From Kryptolebias marmoratus (lineage: Eukaryota; Chordata; Actinopteri; Cyprinodontiformes; Rivulidae), in NCBI RefSeq assembly GCF_001649575.2, contig NC_051441.1, positions 9,567,456 to 9,631,455 of the forward strand: a stretch of 64,000 nucleotides of DNA. The letters are read 5' to 3'. Below the pieces are notes generated by a model that was given only the letters and a program-made list of their open reading frames with translations, did no database searches and was not told where the DNA came from. The position numbers and the translations under genes were made by a program. Shown here one piece after another: positions 24,201 to 34,639 of the stretch; the stretch's first letter is position 1, and each line of letters starts with the position of its first letter.

Positions 24201-27200
24201 GAGCTATTGGTAAATAAATGACCTACTAATTGATGTAGAGTCCTTGTATTTACAAATTAAAACCAGGTTCTAATGTTTACCTTCTTTTCCAGGTTTGGTC
24301 TTGTGCTGTGTCCAGTCTGCATGGGAGACCCTCAGGATCCACTCTGCTTGGCTTGTGAACACATCTATTGTGTGGTCTGCATCAAACAGTGGCTAATCCC
24401 AGGTCAGATGTACTGTCCTCTTTGCATGCAGCAAGTTGACGATGACTTTCCCTTGGTTCCATCAGATGATATAAGGTGAGAACCTGTATTACTGTTTTTA
24501 TTAATTTTGTTCCTCATAAAAATCAGTGTTGTAATGCATTTCTTTTTGCACAAACACAATCTTTTTGTTAACTCTTTTTATGCCTTAGATGTATTTTGAC
24601 AATCTCTACGACTCTTGTTTTGTGTAGGGTTCTTGTCAGCAAACATGCTCTGTTTAGGAAGCGATACAATGCTTTCTTCATTGACCTGGTGTCTACAGTG
24701 TGCTTCAAAGATAACTCTCCACCGTGTCCGGCCGTCATTCTTATTTTGCTGTCTTTCCTCATGGTGGAAGCCAACACTGTTCCCATTCTCAAAGGTACTG
24801 TGCTACAGCCAACCTACTACACTTTTGAGTTTACATACTTGCATCTCTGTGTATACAAGTACAAGGTATCCCAACTCTAAATATGAATGAATAAGACCAT
24901 TGGAGATGGGCACCAGCCTCCCCGTGTCCCTTAATGAAAAAGTGTGTAAAGAAAACGGATGGATCTCTGAATATATACATATATTTTTTTTTTTTCAGCT
25001 AATCGACAGATGCTGACAAAAGTGCTCTCTCCGTTTGATGATTCTGTTGATAAAAATCCAGTGATTCGCTCAGTAGTGCTCAAACTCCTGCTGAAGTACA
25101 GGTGAGATGCTAACGTTGCATATCTTATAACTTGTACTTGCATATGCTGTTAATATCTGGTTTGTTTTTCATTGAAATTTCTTGTTTGTTTTGTAGCTTT
25201 GATGATGTTAAAGAATATCTGCAGCAGCACCTAATGTCAGTTGAGCAGAGCAACATTTTGGAGGAGGCAGACAAAACTGAACTCTACTGCATGTACATTA
25301 ACTGTCTAGAGGTACATATGGCTTCAAAAGCTACTGTTGGATTGCAGTGTACCATATTTAAATGCTAATTTTAATTATTATTATTTGGTCCTGTTAATGT
25401 TCCAGGATTCCATGTTTGAGAGGTTGCAGTTCAGGTCTGTTGGGGATCAGCAGGCATATTTGCGGGACGAAAGTGCCTTCCTGACTGATTACCTGCAATC
25501 ACACGGTCAGCGTGGTGAAAAGCCAGCTGTGCAGTACCTGCAGCAGTTGGCCAGAGTTCGCATGGACCTGGATGTGACTGCTAGCCTGATTGTGGACAAA
25601 CTGAGAGCCACAGGTGTGTAATTTATTTCAGTACCACAAGAAAGTCTCATATTCTCTCATATGTTGATCTTTTTAAAAACGTCCCACTTTATAATGTGTA
25701 AAATTTACAAAAGCTTATTTTTATTTCTTTTCTTAAACTTTACCCAGGCTCTCCGGAAGGTGGTCAAAGTAGATCCACAGCCTTCCTGGACGTCGTGGTT
25801 AACCTGTGTAGGAGTGGGAACGACTGGTATCGTGTCTATTTGATCCGTAAGATCTGCAGCCAGCACGGAGTGGAGTTTGTCATGAAACTTCTCAAACAGG
25901 ATCAAATGCGATGGCTATTCCCTAAAGAAGTTCAACAACAGGTTCAGTTTGACTTTTAGTGTTAGTGGCCAAAAAAAGGCAATTGATTATGTCTGCTTAA
26001 CTATTCTGCTTCATATTTGTCTGTGCACAGAATGAAGACACCTCTCCAATAGATCAATATCTTGTGTGTGGGGAAGATTACAAGACTATCAGAGAGGCTG
26101 TTGCAAAGATAAATTTGGAAGGCAAAGTGGAAAGACTGGATGAAGTTTGTGAGGTAACATCACCTGACTTATTTGATGATAACTTAGAATCAGACCTTGG
26201 CATTAGAGTTGCGTCCATGTTTACATGGATTTTTTGTTGCTTTCTTGCTTTTCTTCATAGGGATGCAAATGCTTGCCACAACAGAAACCAGTCTACCTTC
26301 TGTTAGCGCTGTACAGAGAAATCACCACTCTCTATGGACAAGCCAATGAAAGCTTCCATCCCAAACCCGAGGTTGGTCAATTGTTTTATTCAAACTCACC
26401 CAAATTTTCAAAGCTAACAAATCTCAAATGTTAATTTCTTTGCAATTGCTTCTATGAAACCAATTTTTATTAAGTCATTGTACTGTTTTAAAGTCATATA
26501 AGTTTGTTTTTTTTAATCTACAAGAAAATGTGTTTTTCTTTTTTGTTCATTCGTACCCACAGCAACTTGAAGCTCTGACAACTTACATCCAGTCATCCAA
26601 AGTCCTTGCCAGCGCAGAGATGAAGGGCTTCGCTCTGGCTCTAGTGACCAACCGAATGGGGCCGTTGGTCATTCGTCCCGGGGTCTCCGGGGCTCGATCT
26701 GTGGCTGTGGAATTAGCCATTCACTTAGCTGCTGTCCTGATCTGTGGAAACCAGGGATTCTTAGCTCCTCTCCAGCAGCTGGCACTGACACCTGCCAATA
26801 TGCAGGTGTGTAGAACATTTGTTGTCAGTGAAATCTTTACCTCTTGCTGTTTGAAATAAATGTAAATCTTTTTATTTGTTTCTGCAGGCATCATTCTTGC
26901 CCACCATGCCGGAAGACATGGTAACAGTGGCTCAACAGGCTCTGGGTCCACTGCGGTGGTACTGTAAGTAAAAATAAAAGAATTATCCTCTCACATATGA
27001 TACAACAGTGAAAACTGATTTTAAACCATGAAAAACAATAATTTATTCTTCCAAACCTTTTACAGGTTGTCCAAATGGCCACCCCTGCACTATTGGCGAG
27101 GTATATTCTGTTTATTTTGATCCATAAAATTGTTGTAATGACTCCCTTTATTAGTTTTTCCATATTCTGAAAGACTTTTTGTTCGTTTGGTTTGCCAGTG

Positions 27201-30200
27201 TGGCCAGCCCATGCAAACAAGTCGTTGTGTCGACTGTGGCATTGAAATTGGAGGAAATAACCACAGAGCTGTGCAGGGATTTCAGATTCTTCCACCTCAG
27301 TACGTGGTTCCCAAAATTCATGTGAAAATATGTACAACAAAAGAAATAGTTTAATTTGTCTGTATTTTCCTTCAAAACGTATTTATTTGTTTTTTGACAG
27401 AGGTGACCGCACTCAGACAGGCCACATCCTTGGTGACCCGGGACGACGAGACAATCCAGATATGCTGGACACAAAGAGCATTTCCCCGGTTCCCTTTACC
27501 ATTGTTCGCATGCTCACTCACATGGCAATGCTGCTCGGCGCCTGCAACCACACACCGGTAGCTTGGGCAGAATTGAACATTTAAACATATTCTTTTTAAC
27601 AACAGCAATGCAGCAATTTGCTCTGCTCATCTGGTCCTGTTAGAACTGGGAGGAATCTCATTTATGACATTTTTTTTTTGTATTTCTAGAATATCTCTGC
27701 GATCATCAAGCCCCCAGTTGCTGATCCTGCTGCATTTCTTCTCGCTCACTTGAAAAAAGATGTTCAACAGCTTATCAGGTCTCTTGGTAAGGGGACCGAT
27801 GACGCAATCAGCACAATTCACCTGCTAATCAGCAGCCTACTGCAACCCCACCAGCAGCAGAGATGTAAGTGTCTTTTGCTACAACTTTAATGTCTCATTA
27901 CCCTAAAAATGATACAAAATGAATTTGTTGTTTAGCAAAAAAAATTGAAGAGCCACTATATTTATTTATCTGATTTCGAATTGCTTTTGTTGTTTTATGT
28001 TTTACTCATTAGAATCCTATATTATCCCTTCAGTTTTGGTTTTACAGTAATCTGCATTAGAATAACACGGTAACAAACGGAAACAAGGTCTAATCTCATA
28101 TTTTGTGGCTTGTCTTTCAGGGCCTGTTCCTTATAACAACCAGCTCGCCACCAAAGAGAGTAGAAATGGATGGGAGATGGAAATGAGCAACACCATCATT
28201 TCACCTCAACTTAAGGTAGTTTAGGAAGGGAAAGTAAAGTCTTCAGTAACTACCCCTCTTTCACTTGTTTATAAAAAAGTCTGTGCACATCTTCTTTATC
28301 CACAGCACTTGGATAGACAGCTAAAAGAAGTGAACGCGTTCATCCGGGACGACTCCCGCATCTCTGCCAATCCAATCATGAAGCTCGTGTTTGGTGAACC
28401 TCGTCTCTTCTTGGCCTCGATTCCCCCAAATTCTCTGATCCATTGTTCTGCAGTGTGGAGCTGCAGGGAGAAAGTGTCCCTGCTGAGCCTCACCCACATC
28501 GTAGAGCAGAATGATGGCAAAGACGTTGTGCCTGTTCTGTGGAGATTTCTGCACAGGGTAAGAAAACGGCGACCAAACATTCAAGCCACATTATGTTAAA
28601 AAAAATACTGTACTTATCAAATTGTGGCTTATTAGTATTTAATTGCTCAGCTTTTTGTTCCTATAAGGATCTTTAGTACAATTTCTGCAGGTTGGTATAT
28701 TGTTGAAGTCATACAATTTTTAGAATTTATGTTTTTATAACAAAGAAATAAAGAAACTCAAGTTAAGTAACACTGGAGAGTTGGCCCAATTTGCACATTG
28801 TTTTTTATTTTTTAACAAATTTTGATTTTTTACATGCTTTACCAAATAAAAAGGATGATTATTTTTTTCTCCTTTCTTTCTTTCTCAACAGGAAGCAGAG
28901 GTCCAACTGGTGAAACACCTTCCTGACATCCTCACACTCCAGAAAGATCTGGTCAAGAAGTTTCAGAACATCACAGAGCTGACTTACGACACCATCGCTG
29001 ACTTTCTTCAAAGCCACAAAGGAGGTATCGCAAGCATACACATGCACGGATCTTTTCAACTCTATGACTCACAGACAGTGTTTATTTTATTATTTTTTTA
29101 AAGAAATGGCATTGTAAAAAAGCTGGCAACATACTATATGTAGAACTGCCTGCCAGGAAATGAGTAGTTTTAGCAAGAAAGGGGACAATGATTGAGTATT
29201 CTTTAAAAAGAAAATCGTTTTCACACATGACAGCTACAGATGATGCAGCTATGTCCAAATAAGCTGTGGCTACTTCTTTTTAGCTGACATCAGCACTCCT
29301 ATTGAAATAAAAGAAAAATGTTTGCTTTCTTTTAAGTTTCAATTAAAACCTGGTATGAGAGACACATCCGAATCTTCCTGACAACTTGGAATCAGCTTAG
29401 AGTATCTCTGGAAACAAACGGTAAAAACAAACACTAACATTAACCTTGTTCTGCTGCTCTGAGCTGTGTAACTCTATAATGTAACATGAATTAAAATGAT
29501 GTTCAGGTGAGATTAAGATCCCAGCTGAGTTCTGCCAGAAGGACCTGGACCTCAACAGTGACTTTAAGGTGCTGTTACCTCAGAGACAAGGCGCAGGGCT
29601 GTGCTCCACAGCTCTTGTCAGCTACCTGATCGCTCTGCACAACGACCTCATCTACTGCGTGGACAAGCACACGGGAGAGGAGACCAGGTGGGGGTGCTCA
29701 TGTCTCATTTTTCTCATTTACAGAAAAAGAAGATTGTGTTGAACCTCTCCTGCAAATGTTTGAAAGGATTACAAAACAATGAAATTAAAAAAAAAAGAGA
29801 ACTAGCAAAGAGGTTTTTAATAACGCCAATTTATTTCTGAGCTATTTTTTATGTATATGTTTCATAGCTATAAAGTGAGCCCCGCAGATCTCACCGATCT
29901 GCATGTGATCCGTTACGAGCTGGAGCGAGACGTGATGCCCCTGGTTCTGTCCAATACCCAGTACAGCATCGAGAGGGGCCAGGAGACCCTTCATGAGTAT
30001 GACCTGCCTAAGATCCAGCAGCAGATCATTTCCCGTTTCCTGCTGGGCAAACCTCTCATCACCCTCAATGTGAGTAAATGCACAAAAAAACCAAAAACAA
30101 TCGGTGAATCGTTAAGCAAAATTATTAAGACATTTTTTACCCTCATATGCATCCTGCAGGGCATTCCAACGCTAGTGAACAGACACGACCGCAACTATGA

Positions 30201-32039
30201 GATCATCTTCAAAGATATAATGGCAAAAGTCAAACAAGTAAGTGATCATTTCTGGAAGAATTTTCACAAACTCAACTTGTAATATACAAACTCTTTTAAC
30301 TGATGGGTTTTTCTGTCAACAGGAGCCCCTCCAGACTCTTACGCTCTTCTCTGTGGCTGGAGAGCTTCACTCCTACAGCGAGGTGTGTGAGGCTTTGTCC
30401 ACACTGGAGGTGGCACTTGGCTTCCTCGCCATGACCGGGGGGGAGCCTCACATGCAGCTGTCCACCTACCTGGAGGAGGTGCTGCAGATGGGAAACCAGA
30501 TGGCTCAGCATATCATCAAGGTCAGCCTATCCGAGACACCGGTTACAGGATCCTGCTACGCTTTCTCTCTTCCGCCATTCAATCAGTCTGGATACATTTA
30601 AGATACTGAGACACACAAAACGTTTCCTCGTACTGCAACTTTGTATTCATTATTTACCAATAAGACCGCAGTGTTTAATCGTAATGTACAAAGTTAAATT
30701 AGTTGGTCTAGTTTTTGTGTTAGACATGAGATAACTGTCTTCCTTTTTGGCCCACAGGCTTTTAGTATGTGTTGTCTGAAGCACTGTGTGGCTCTGTGGC
30801 AGCTGCTGGCCTCACTTAAATCAGAGAATATGCTGCGGCTCAAAAGGGTAAGTCATCACTCAGTGCTTCCTGTAAACAGATCCAAAGGAGAAAAATGGTA
30901 TTATCATTGATTTTTGTGGTAGTGGTGATATCAATGAACTGGTGATTTGTTATTTTGCTGATTCTGTTTTCATTAGGATCCATTTGAGGGAGTTTCAAAG
31001 AAGTACAAACAGGCCCTGGGTGAGGATGAGCACAGGCTGCTGACTGGTTTCTTCTCTAAAAGCAGCGCCGACACGTTCCTGTTAGAGATGCACGAGTTCC
31101 TGGTGCTGGTCCTGAAAAAACCCAATGCTCCAGATACCTACAATCCTGACTGGAGGTAAAAACTCCAAAAATTTAATTAATTCCCATTCATGCAGCTGTT
31201 TAGGTCTTAAGTTTGAGAAAAATGAGAAAAAGCTTCAAATGAAGCTCAGGTTTGATGATGTTGAACAATAAATTGATTATTGAAAGCTTTCACACAAGAA
31301 AATTCCTGTTGCGTTTGAGTCAAGCCTGCTTTATACTAAGTCCCATAAGTTAACAAAATATGCAGATATTTATTATTTTTTTAATAGAATCTGACTTATG
31401 CCACTCTGTTTTATGTATAAATTTACATTTTACCTACTTAAAGGAATCCAACCTGATAAAGTTACATAGACAAGAACAAGAAGCATTTTTTTAACCAATT
31501 GTTTTAATACAAATAATCTCTGCTATATAACTGAGGGCATTTAGCCATACAGTTGTTCACTTCTTTCATCATTTAGCCTGAATCTGTGGCCTGTTTTGCT
31601 TTCTGCATCATTCAGCTAAGTTGAACGTTAACCCTGTGCATTGCAACCGGGTTTGAAGAAGATATGTTTGTTTGCAGTTTGGACAACAGTGTTTTAGGTT
31701 TAATTTGTCACTGTTAACTTCATTTTGTTGCAATAACACATGAGCTAATGCGCCTGAAGCACGGTTCTCAGACCAAGTCAACATTTCCTCTCTGCGCCAC
31801 ATGAGGTGTTAAGCCCACTGTGTGCATTTTAAAATTTAATTTGCATTTGAAGGTTTCAAAGTTCTTGTTTTATCTCTTTAAGCTTGAAAGACACACTGGT
31901 GTCTTACATGGAGCGTAAAGACTTGGACATACCCCCAGATGTGGAGGAGCTCTTCCCAGAGGAGATCTGCCTGTCCCATTACACCGAAGCCTGGAAATTC
32001 ATTGTCACCTTTAAGCAGGAGCGCGCTCAGAGACAATGA
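3360..32039 (+). CDS. rnf213: E3 ubiquitin-protein ligase RNF213 (mysterin), complete, 66 coding exons
   Basis: This is a giant cytosolic AAA ATPase and ubiquitin ligase. In other vertebrates it oligomerises on lipid droplets and intracellular pathogens, ubiquitylates proteins and bacterial lipopolysaccharide, and its variants predispose to moyamoya disease. All 66 exons join with matching phases and GT-AG introns to 15861 nt (5286 residues), close to the roughly 5200 residues of human RNF213. The start is the ATG at 3360, which begins Met-Lys-Cys-Pro-Ser-Cys, matching the family N-terminus. Diagnostic features are Cys 3/6/18/21 zinc ribbon, Walker A GETGCGKT at 2532-2539 with Walker B FFDE to Glu2600 (AAA3), GKPGSSKS at 2886-2893 with Glu2962 (AAA4), C3HC4 RING at 4080-4118, and RZ finger Cys4583/His4587/Cys4603/Cys4606. 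No stop, frameshift or missing key residue was found. Exon coordinates are given in the block entries below. Whether it corresponds to zebrafish rnf213a or rnf213b cannot be decided here. Confidence 0.97.
4353..5756 (+). other. rnf213: rnf213 intron 2 (1.4 kb)
   Basis: This is the largest internal intron of the gene. No repeat, exon or regulatory motif is recognised in it. It ends with a T-rich tract and TTACAG. Confidence 0.8.
6381..6635 (+). repeat. rnf213: Coding tandem repeat (about nine Gln-Lys-Gln-Lys units) in rnf213 exon 3
   Basis: Nine imperfect units of 27-33 nt (9-11 codons), each centred on Gln-Lys-Gln-Lys and alternating between a Thr-Gln-containing and a Lys-Lys-Asp-containing spacer, span residues 293-377. 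All unit lengths are multiples of three, so gain or loss of a unit keeps the frame. The repeat is highly charged and probably helical or disordered. It also makes the antisense strand open, which should not be read as a gene. Confidence 0.85.
6991..8233 (+). other. rnf213: rnf213 exons 5-7: CBM20-like beta-sandwich domain (residues about 434-655)
   Basis: Exons: 6991-7158, 7611-7816, 7944-8233. Residues about 445-562 alternate hydrophobic beta strands with charged turns. The segment Ser-Pro-Ile-Gly-Thr-Trp (Trp479) and a C-terminal Gly-Asp-Trp-His (Trp561) resemble the two sugar-stacking Trp regions of starch-binding CBM20 domains. A CBM20-type fold has been proposed for this part of RNF213. 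Binding of glycogen or another glycan is therefore possible but is inferred from the pattern, not shown here. The sequence after Trp561 starts the helical arm. Confidence 0.7.
8931..8976 (+). repeat. Retroposon 3'-tail remnant in rnf213 intron 9
   Basis: A short stretch, approximately an AATGGAGAAGCGGGTTAAAG-type tail followed by GGTTGGATGGAT, resembles the 3' ends of teleost LINE/SINE retroposons that finish in ATGG repeats. It is decayed and its 5' end is not recognisable. Confidence 0.45.
9219..9256 (+). repeat. (AC)n microsatellite in rnf213 intron 10
   Basis: About 18 uninterrupted AC dinucleotides start four bases after the exon 10 donor, so they are part of the sequence directly next to the 5' splice site. 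Confidence 0.95.
14919..16745 (+). other. rnf213: rnf213 exons 24-26: AAA1 and AAA2 modules (residues 1684-2224)
   Basis: Exons: 14919-16203, 16308-16489, 16590-16745. Exon 24 ends in Lys-Arg-Ala-Gly-Val and exon 25 begins Gly-Lys-Ser after a codon split by a phase-1 intron, so the P-loop (GVGKS, Gly2112-Lys2113-Ser2114) is created only by splicing. In the mouse RNF213 structure the second AAA module binds ATP stably, and this motif lies at the matching place. An acidic insertion (Glu/Asp-rich, near 15610-15650) interrupts the first half. The region is the entry to the dynein-like ring. Confidence 0.92.
16851..20459 (+). other. rnf213: rnf213 exon 27: giant exon with catalytic AAA3 and AAA4 modules (residues 2225-3427)
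   Basis: A single 3609-nt exon codes for 1203 residues. AAA3 has Walker A GETGCGKT (residues 2532-2539, bases 17772-17795) and Walker B VLFFDE with catalytic Glu2600. AAA4 has the unusual Walker A GKPGSSKS (2886-2893) and Walker B VVVLDE with Glu2962. These line up with the human residues Lys2426/Glu2488 and Lys2775/Glu2845 at constant offsets of 112 and 117. ATP hydrolysis here drives oligomerisation and lipid-droplet targeting. The exon is highly conserved to its end, and a similarly large exon is known in other vertebrate RNF213 genes. Confidence 0.97.
20540..23993 (+). other. rnf213: rnf213 exons 28-41: AAA5/AAA6 remnants and hinge before the RING (residues 3428-4073)
   Basis: Exons: 20540-20664, 20966-21082, 21164-21288, 21380-21502, 21606-21661, 21779-21932, 22013-22154, 22248-22439, 22545-22675, 22764-22921, 23020-23226, 23364-23551, 23647-23767, 23893-23993. 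No intact Walker motif is seen, as expected for the inactive last AAA units of the ring. Exon 32 (56 nt) encodes an acidic Met/Glu/Asp stretch that corresponds to a longer acidic insertion in mammals. Exon 30 has the conserved Val-Tyr-Phe-Ile-Thr-Arg-Leu strand and a Gly-Phe-His-Gly-Gly motif. Confidence 0.93.
24293..24475 (+). other. rnf213: rnf213 exon 42: C3HC4 RING finger
   Basis: All eight zinc ligands are present: Cys4080, Cys4083, Cys4095, His4097, Cys4100, Cys4103, Cys4115 and Cys4118. A conserved Trp4107 stands before the last Cys pair, the usual E2-contact position. The whole RING is on one exon. In RNF213 the RING contributes to ligase activity, but much of the activity is attributed to the RZ finger. 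Confidence 0.97.
24628..26805 (+). other. rnf213: rnf213 exons 43-50: E3 module between RING and RZ finger (residues about 4136-4556)
   Basis: Exons: 24628-24794, 24999-25101, 25197-25311, 25406-25613, 25748-25941, 26031-26153, 26261-26371, 26563-26805. The conserved helical segments include Phe-Phe-Ile-Asp-Leu-Val-Ser-Thr (exon 43), Asn-Pro-Val-Ile-Arg-Ser-Val-Val-Leu-Lys-Leu-Leu (exon 44) and Asp-Trp-Tyr-Arg-Val-Tyr-Leu-Ile-Arg-Lys (exon 47), all typical of the family. There are no catalytic motifs. Confidence 0.93.
24895..24966 (+). repeat. Retroposon 3'-tail remnant in rnf213 intron 43
   Basis: The stretch reads GGAGATGGGCACCAGCCTCC, then a gap of mixed sequence, then AAAACGGATGGAT. It matches the 3' tail of teleost retroposons (GGAGATAGGCACCAGC...ATGGATGG pattern). 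A related copy lies at about 35793-35875. Confidence 0.55.
26888..27299 (+). other. rnf213: rnf213 exons 51-53: RZ-type zinc finger
   Basis: Exons: 26888-26963 (76 nt), 27066-27100 (35 nt) and 27199-27299 (101 nt). Together they encode Cys-Pro-Asn-Gly-His-Pro-Cys, then Gly-Glu-Cys-Gly-Gln-Pro-Met, then Cys-Val-Asp-Cys-Gly. The zinc ligands are Cys4583, His4587, Cys4603 and Cys4606, and Cys4594 is the additional conserved cysteine linked to catalysis in the family. RZ fingers are shared with ZNFX1, and in RNF213 this domain carries LPS-directed and non-canonical ubiquitin transfer. The middle exon is a microexon. Confidence 0.96.
27401..32039 (+). other. rnf213: rnf213 exons 54-66: C-terminal domain (residues about 4627-5286)
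   Basis: Exons: 27401-27557, 27690-27864, 28121-28215, 28306-28557, 28892-29024, 29337-29420, 29507-29687, 29868-30069, 30160-30237, 30323-30520, 30758-30847, 30977-31155, 31883-32039. This is a helical domain with conserved family segments: Arg-Thr-Gln-Thr-Gly-His (exon 54), His-Ile-Val-Glu-Gln (exon 57), Leu-Cys-Ser-Thr-Ala-Leu-Val-Ser-Tyr-Leu-Ile (exon 60), Gly-Ile-Pro-Thr-Leu-Val (exon 62) and Thr-Leu-Val-Ser-Tyr-Met (exon 66). The frame ends at TGA 32037-32039. Many human disease variants lie in the matching part of RNF213. Intron 65 (31156-31882) is AT-rich and shows no other feature. Confidence 0.95.
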
Positions 32040-32660
32040 AGACTTATTTTGTTTTCTGCCTTCTTTATTAAATTTAATACCTTCAGTTTACATTTACGTT
32101 TTGCAATGACAGTATTGATAAATCATATCTTTGCACATATTTATTGAGAAAAATGTGCCTTTTTAATAGCACTATTTAGTGCCAAAGAATACATGTGGTT
32201 TATCTCTATGAAGGTGTGAGGATTAGGTACAGTTTAAGTCTTCTTGCCTGCACTTTGTGTAAATTAAAATCTATAAAAAAATATAAATACATATTGTTCA
32301 CTCAGGTATATGTGGGGTAAATCTGGGGACATAAACTAAATAGATATAAAAACCTGAAAAGTTATGAGAATAATGTCTTTCCGTTGCTATGATTTTTTTT
32401 TTAAATCATTGTTCAGTTTTCAAAAGCTGCTGTCAAAAAAGCTGCCTTTAGAAAATTTTAAGATTTGCTGTTCTACATTCCAACTTTTTCTTTTTTTTTT
32501 TCACTTTTCCTATTGATTAAAATTGTTAACAAAGAGCACTTTTTGTTAGTTTGTTTTTCCAGTTAGGGACACATCTGAAGCATCTTACTCCTCATGTTAG
32601 CTGTGTCTCGATGCTTTGGCCCTAATTTATTTCATTATATGTCATGATCATAATAAATAT
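32040..32660 (+). other. rnf213: rnf213 3' UTR (probable)
   Basis: AT-rich sequence follows the stop codon. An AATAAA lies at 32652-32657, with ATTAAA-type signals earlier, for example about 32264. The end of the transcript is inferred from these signals. Confidence 0.6.
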
Positions 32661-33960
32661 CATAAATAATTGATTTGGTGTTTTGCTTGACCTGAGATTA
32701 GTAAATGATTTATGATTCTGGTTACTCTGATTCAGGAGGAGAACTTATCACCTGTTCGATTTTTTTCACAACCGCTCTTTAGCAAATATCTGAATATTAT
32801 TATTTTTTTCTTAGATCATTCATGAAGTTGTAGTTACCAAATTTTTGAAGATGATATAATATTTTTTTATGCTCACATTGTGACACAAAATGTTGGCTTG
32901 CCAAAGGTTTTTGTGACTTCTTGACCCTCTGCTGGTGGGAGCTCAATGTGTTTCGGATCAGGCTGATGGAAATGATAAGGACAAGAATGCCGCTGGACAG
33001 CTCCTTGATTCAATTTCCTCCAGGCCAAAGTGGTGTTTAGCATAACAATGACAAATGGAAGTTTTGCTTGTGAAAGTAAACCATGTCGACGACCACCCTC
33101 TGGGAGTCTGATGTCTGCAATCACCTTTATGCACTTCAGATTTTTACCTTTTTTACTTAAAATGTGTTTATCTACACATTTTTGCAACCTGAATTCTGAA
33201 AAAGTTGTGACATTGTGTAAAATTCAAAAACAGAATTGTGTAAAAAAAAAAAAAAAATTGTAAAGAAAATATAATCTTATTTAAAGTGCTCCAGACAGCT
33301 TGCTCTGTCCCTTTATCAAAAATGAAAAGAGCTGTAGATGAGCTTCATAAACACTCCCACAAATGGGTCACTGGCATGATTTGCACAACTCAATTTTGCA
33401 GAACAAGCTTCACCGAGCAAGTTCAATCAGTTCACTTCCACTTCTGTAGGTTTCAAAGCCAACATGCCTGTCGTACAAAGGGAGGAACACACAGGGGCCA
33501 AATTATTTTCCAGCTCTCTGATTTTCTGTCTTTGTGTCTTGATGAGCAGGAATCAGGGAACAAAATTGCCGGGCAATCGTGGCTGCAAGCTTTGAATCAG
33601 GTCATGGGCATTTTGTCTGACGAGGTTGGACAGCATTCAGTGTCAGGGTTGAGTGCTTTCATAACTTTCATTGCAACATTGATAATGATATAAAACAATT
33701 TTGTCAATGCAAAAAAGATTTGTTTTCCAACACTGCACTTCTGTGAACATTTTATTTTCAAATAAAAACCAAAGATGAGGTTTTTATGCAATCACTGCTT
33801 CAACAGGATCCATTCTAAAGAAACTGCATTGATTGGGTGTGATTTGACCCCGTTTAGAATTATTCATTATTCATTTTATTTGGAATTTGATAGTTTATCA
33901 TGTTTCATAACATTGCAAACTCTTTTTCATCTTATTGCCCTTCTGTGAAGCATTGCAAAA
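32661..33960. other. Intergenic, no supported feature
   Basis: AT-rich with A and T homopolymers (for example 33242-33257). Open frames of up to about 130 codons exist on both strands, but they have no splice context, no recognisable domain and no family resemblance. Confidence 0.5.
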
Positions 33961-33980
33961 AGGTAAAAAAAAGTCACAAA

Positions 33981-34632
33981 ATTAAAGGCCTAGCATTATT
34001 TGAGGGAATGCTTGTTATCCGAATTTTAGAAGATCATTTCATTGTATGTCGAGAAATGACTGAGTTGTGGCCATTTTGGTCAAATATTGAAAAAGATTAT
34101 GCAAAATGTCATGTAATATTGCAAGATGTCACACACAGAGTGAATGACTCTCAGCTACTACCACATCATAATTTAGCCCAAAATCTGTTCTAGCCATTTT
34201 TGTGCTGGTTATGTTGATTAGTTGTAGCAGCCATCTTGAACTAAATTATTTCCAAACAGGGATCAGTTCTAGGTGTACATTTAATGATTACGTACCGATA
34301 ATCTCATTCGAATTCATTCAGTGGTCCATGAGATATTTTGCTAATGGCCAGACAGGGTTGACTTCGGTGAATGACTCTCAGCTACAGCCACGCCAAATTT
34401 TAGCATCATATCTGTAAAATCGAATGAAATATAGCTATTATTGTGTTTTTTATGGTCAGTTGGCTGTGTCAACCATTTTGAATTACGTTGATACCAAAAG
34501 TTAATCAAATGAAGACATTTTTTCAGTGTTACTTTAGGTAAGTTTTTTTAAAATCTGTCCAGTGGTTCATGAGATATTTTGTTAACAGGCAGACATACAA
34601 GCACACGCACAGCAGGCAATAATAGACTTTAA
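33981..34632 (+). repeat. Dispersed repeat family 1, copy A (full, dimeric)
   Basis: Starts AAAGGCCTAGCATT, followed by a small inverted repeat (GCATT...GGAATGC), and ends in a CA-rich tail with AGGCAATAATAG. It contains two tandem versions of a segment of about 230 bp that begins TGAATGACTCTCAGCTAC (34141 and 34368) and ends CATGAGATATTTTGCTAA or a close variant. No coding capacity. It is probably a non-autonomous mobile element common in the host genome. Confidence 0.7.
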
Positions 34633-34639
34633 ACCCTTA

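Noticed and set aside
26891..27340. A 149-codon minus-strand open frame
   Set aside because: It crosses rnf213 exons 51-53 and their introns in antisense, and the plus-strand exons encode the conserved RZ finger.
32873..33187. A 104-codon minus-strand open frame, considered as a transposase fragment
   Set aside because: No DDE, helix-turn-helix or reverse-transcriptase motif can be recognised.
33286..33693. A plus-strand open frame of about 135 codons downstream of rnf213
   Set aside because: It has no ATG at its 5' end, no splice sites, no poly(A) arrangement and no recognisable domain; the composition equals the flanking non-coding DNA.
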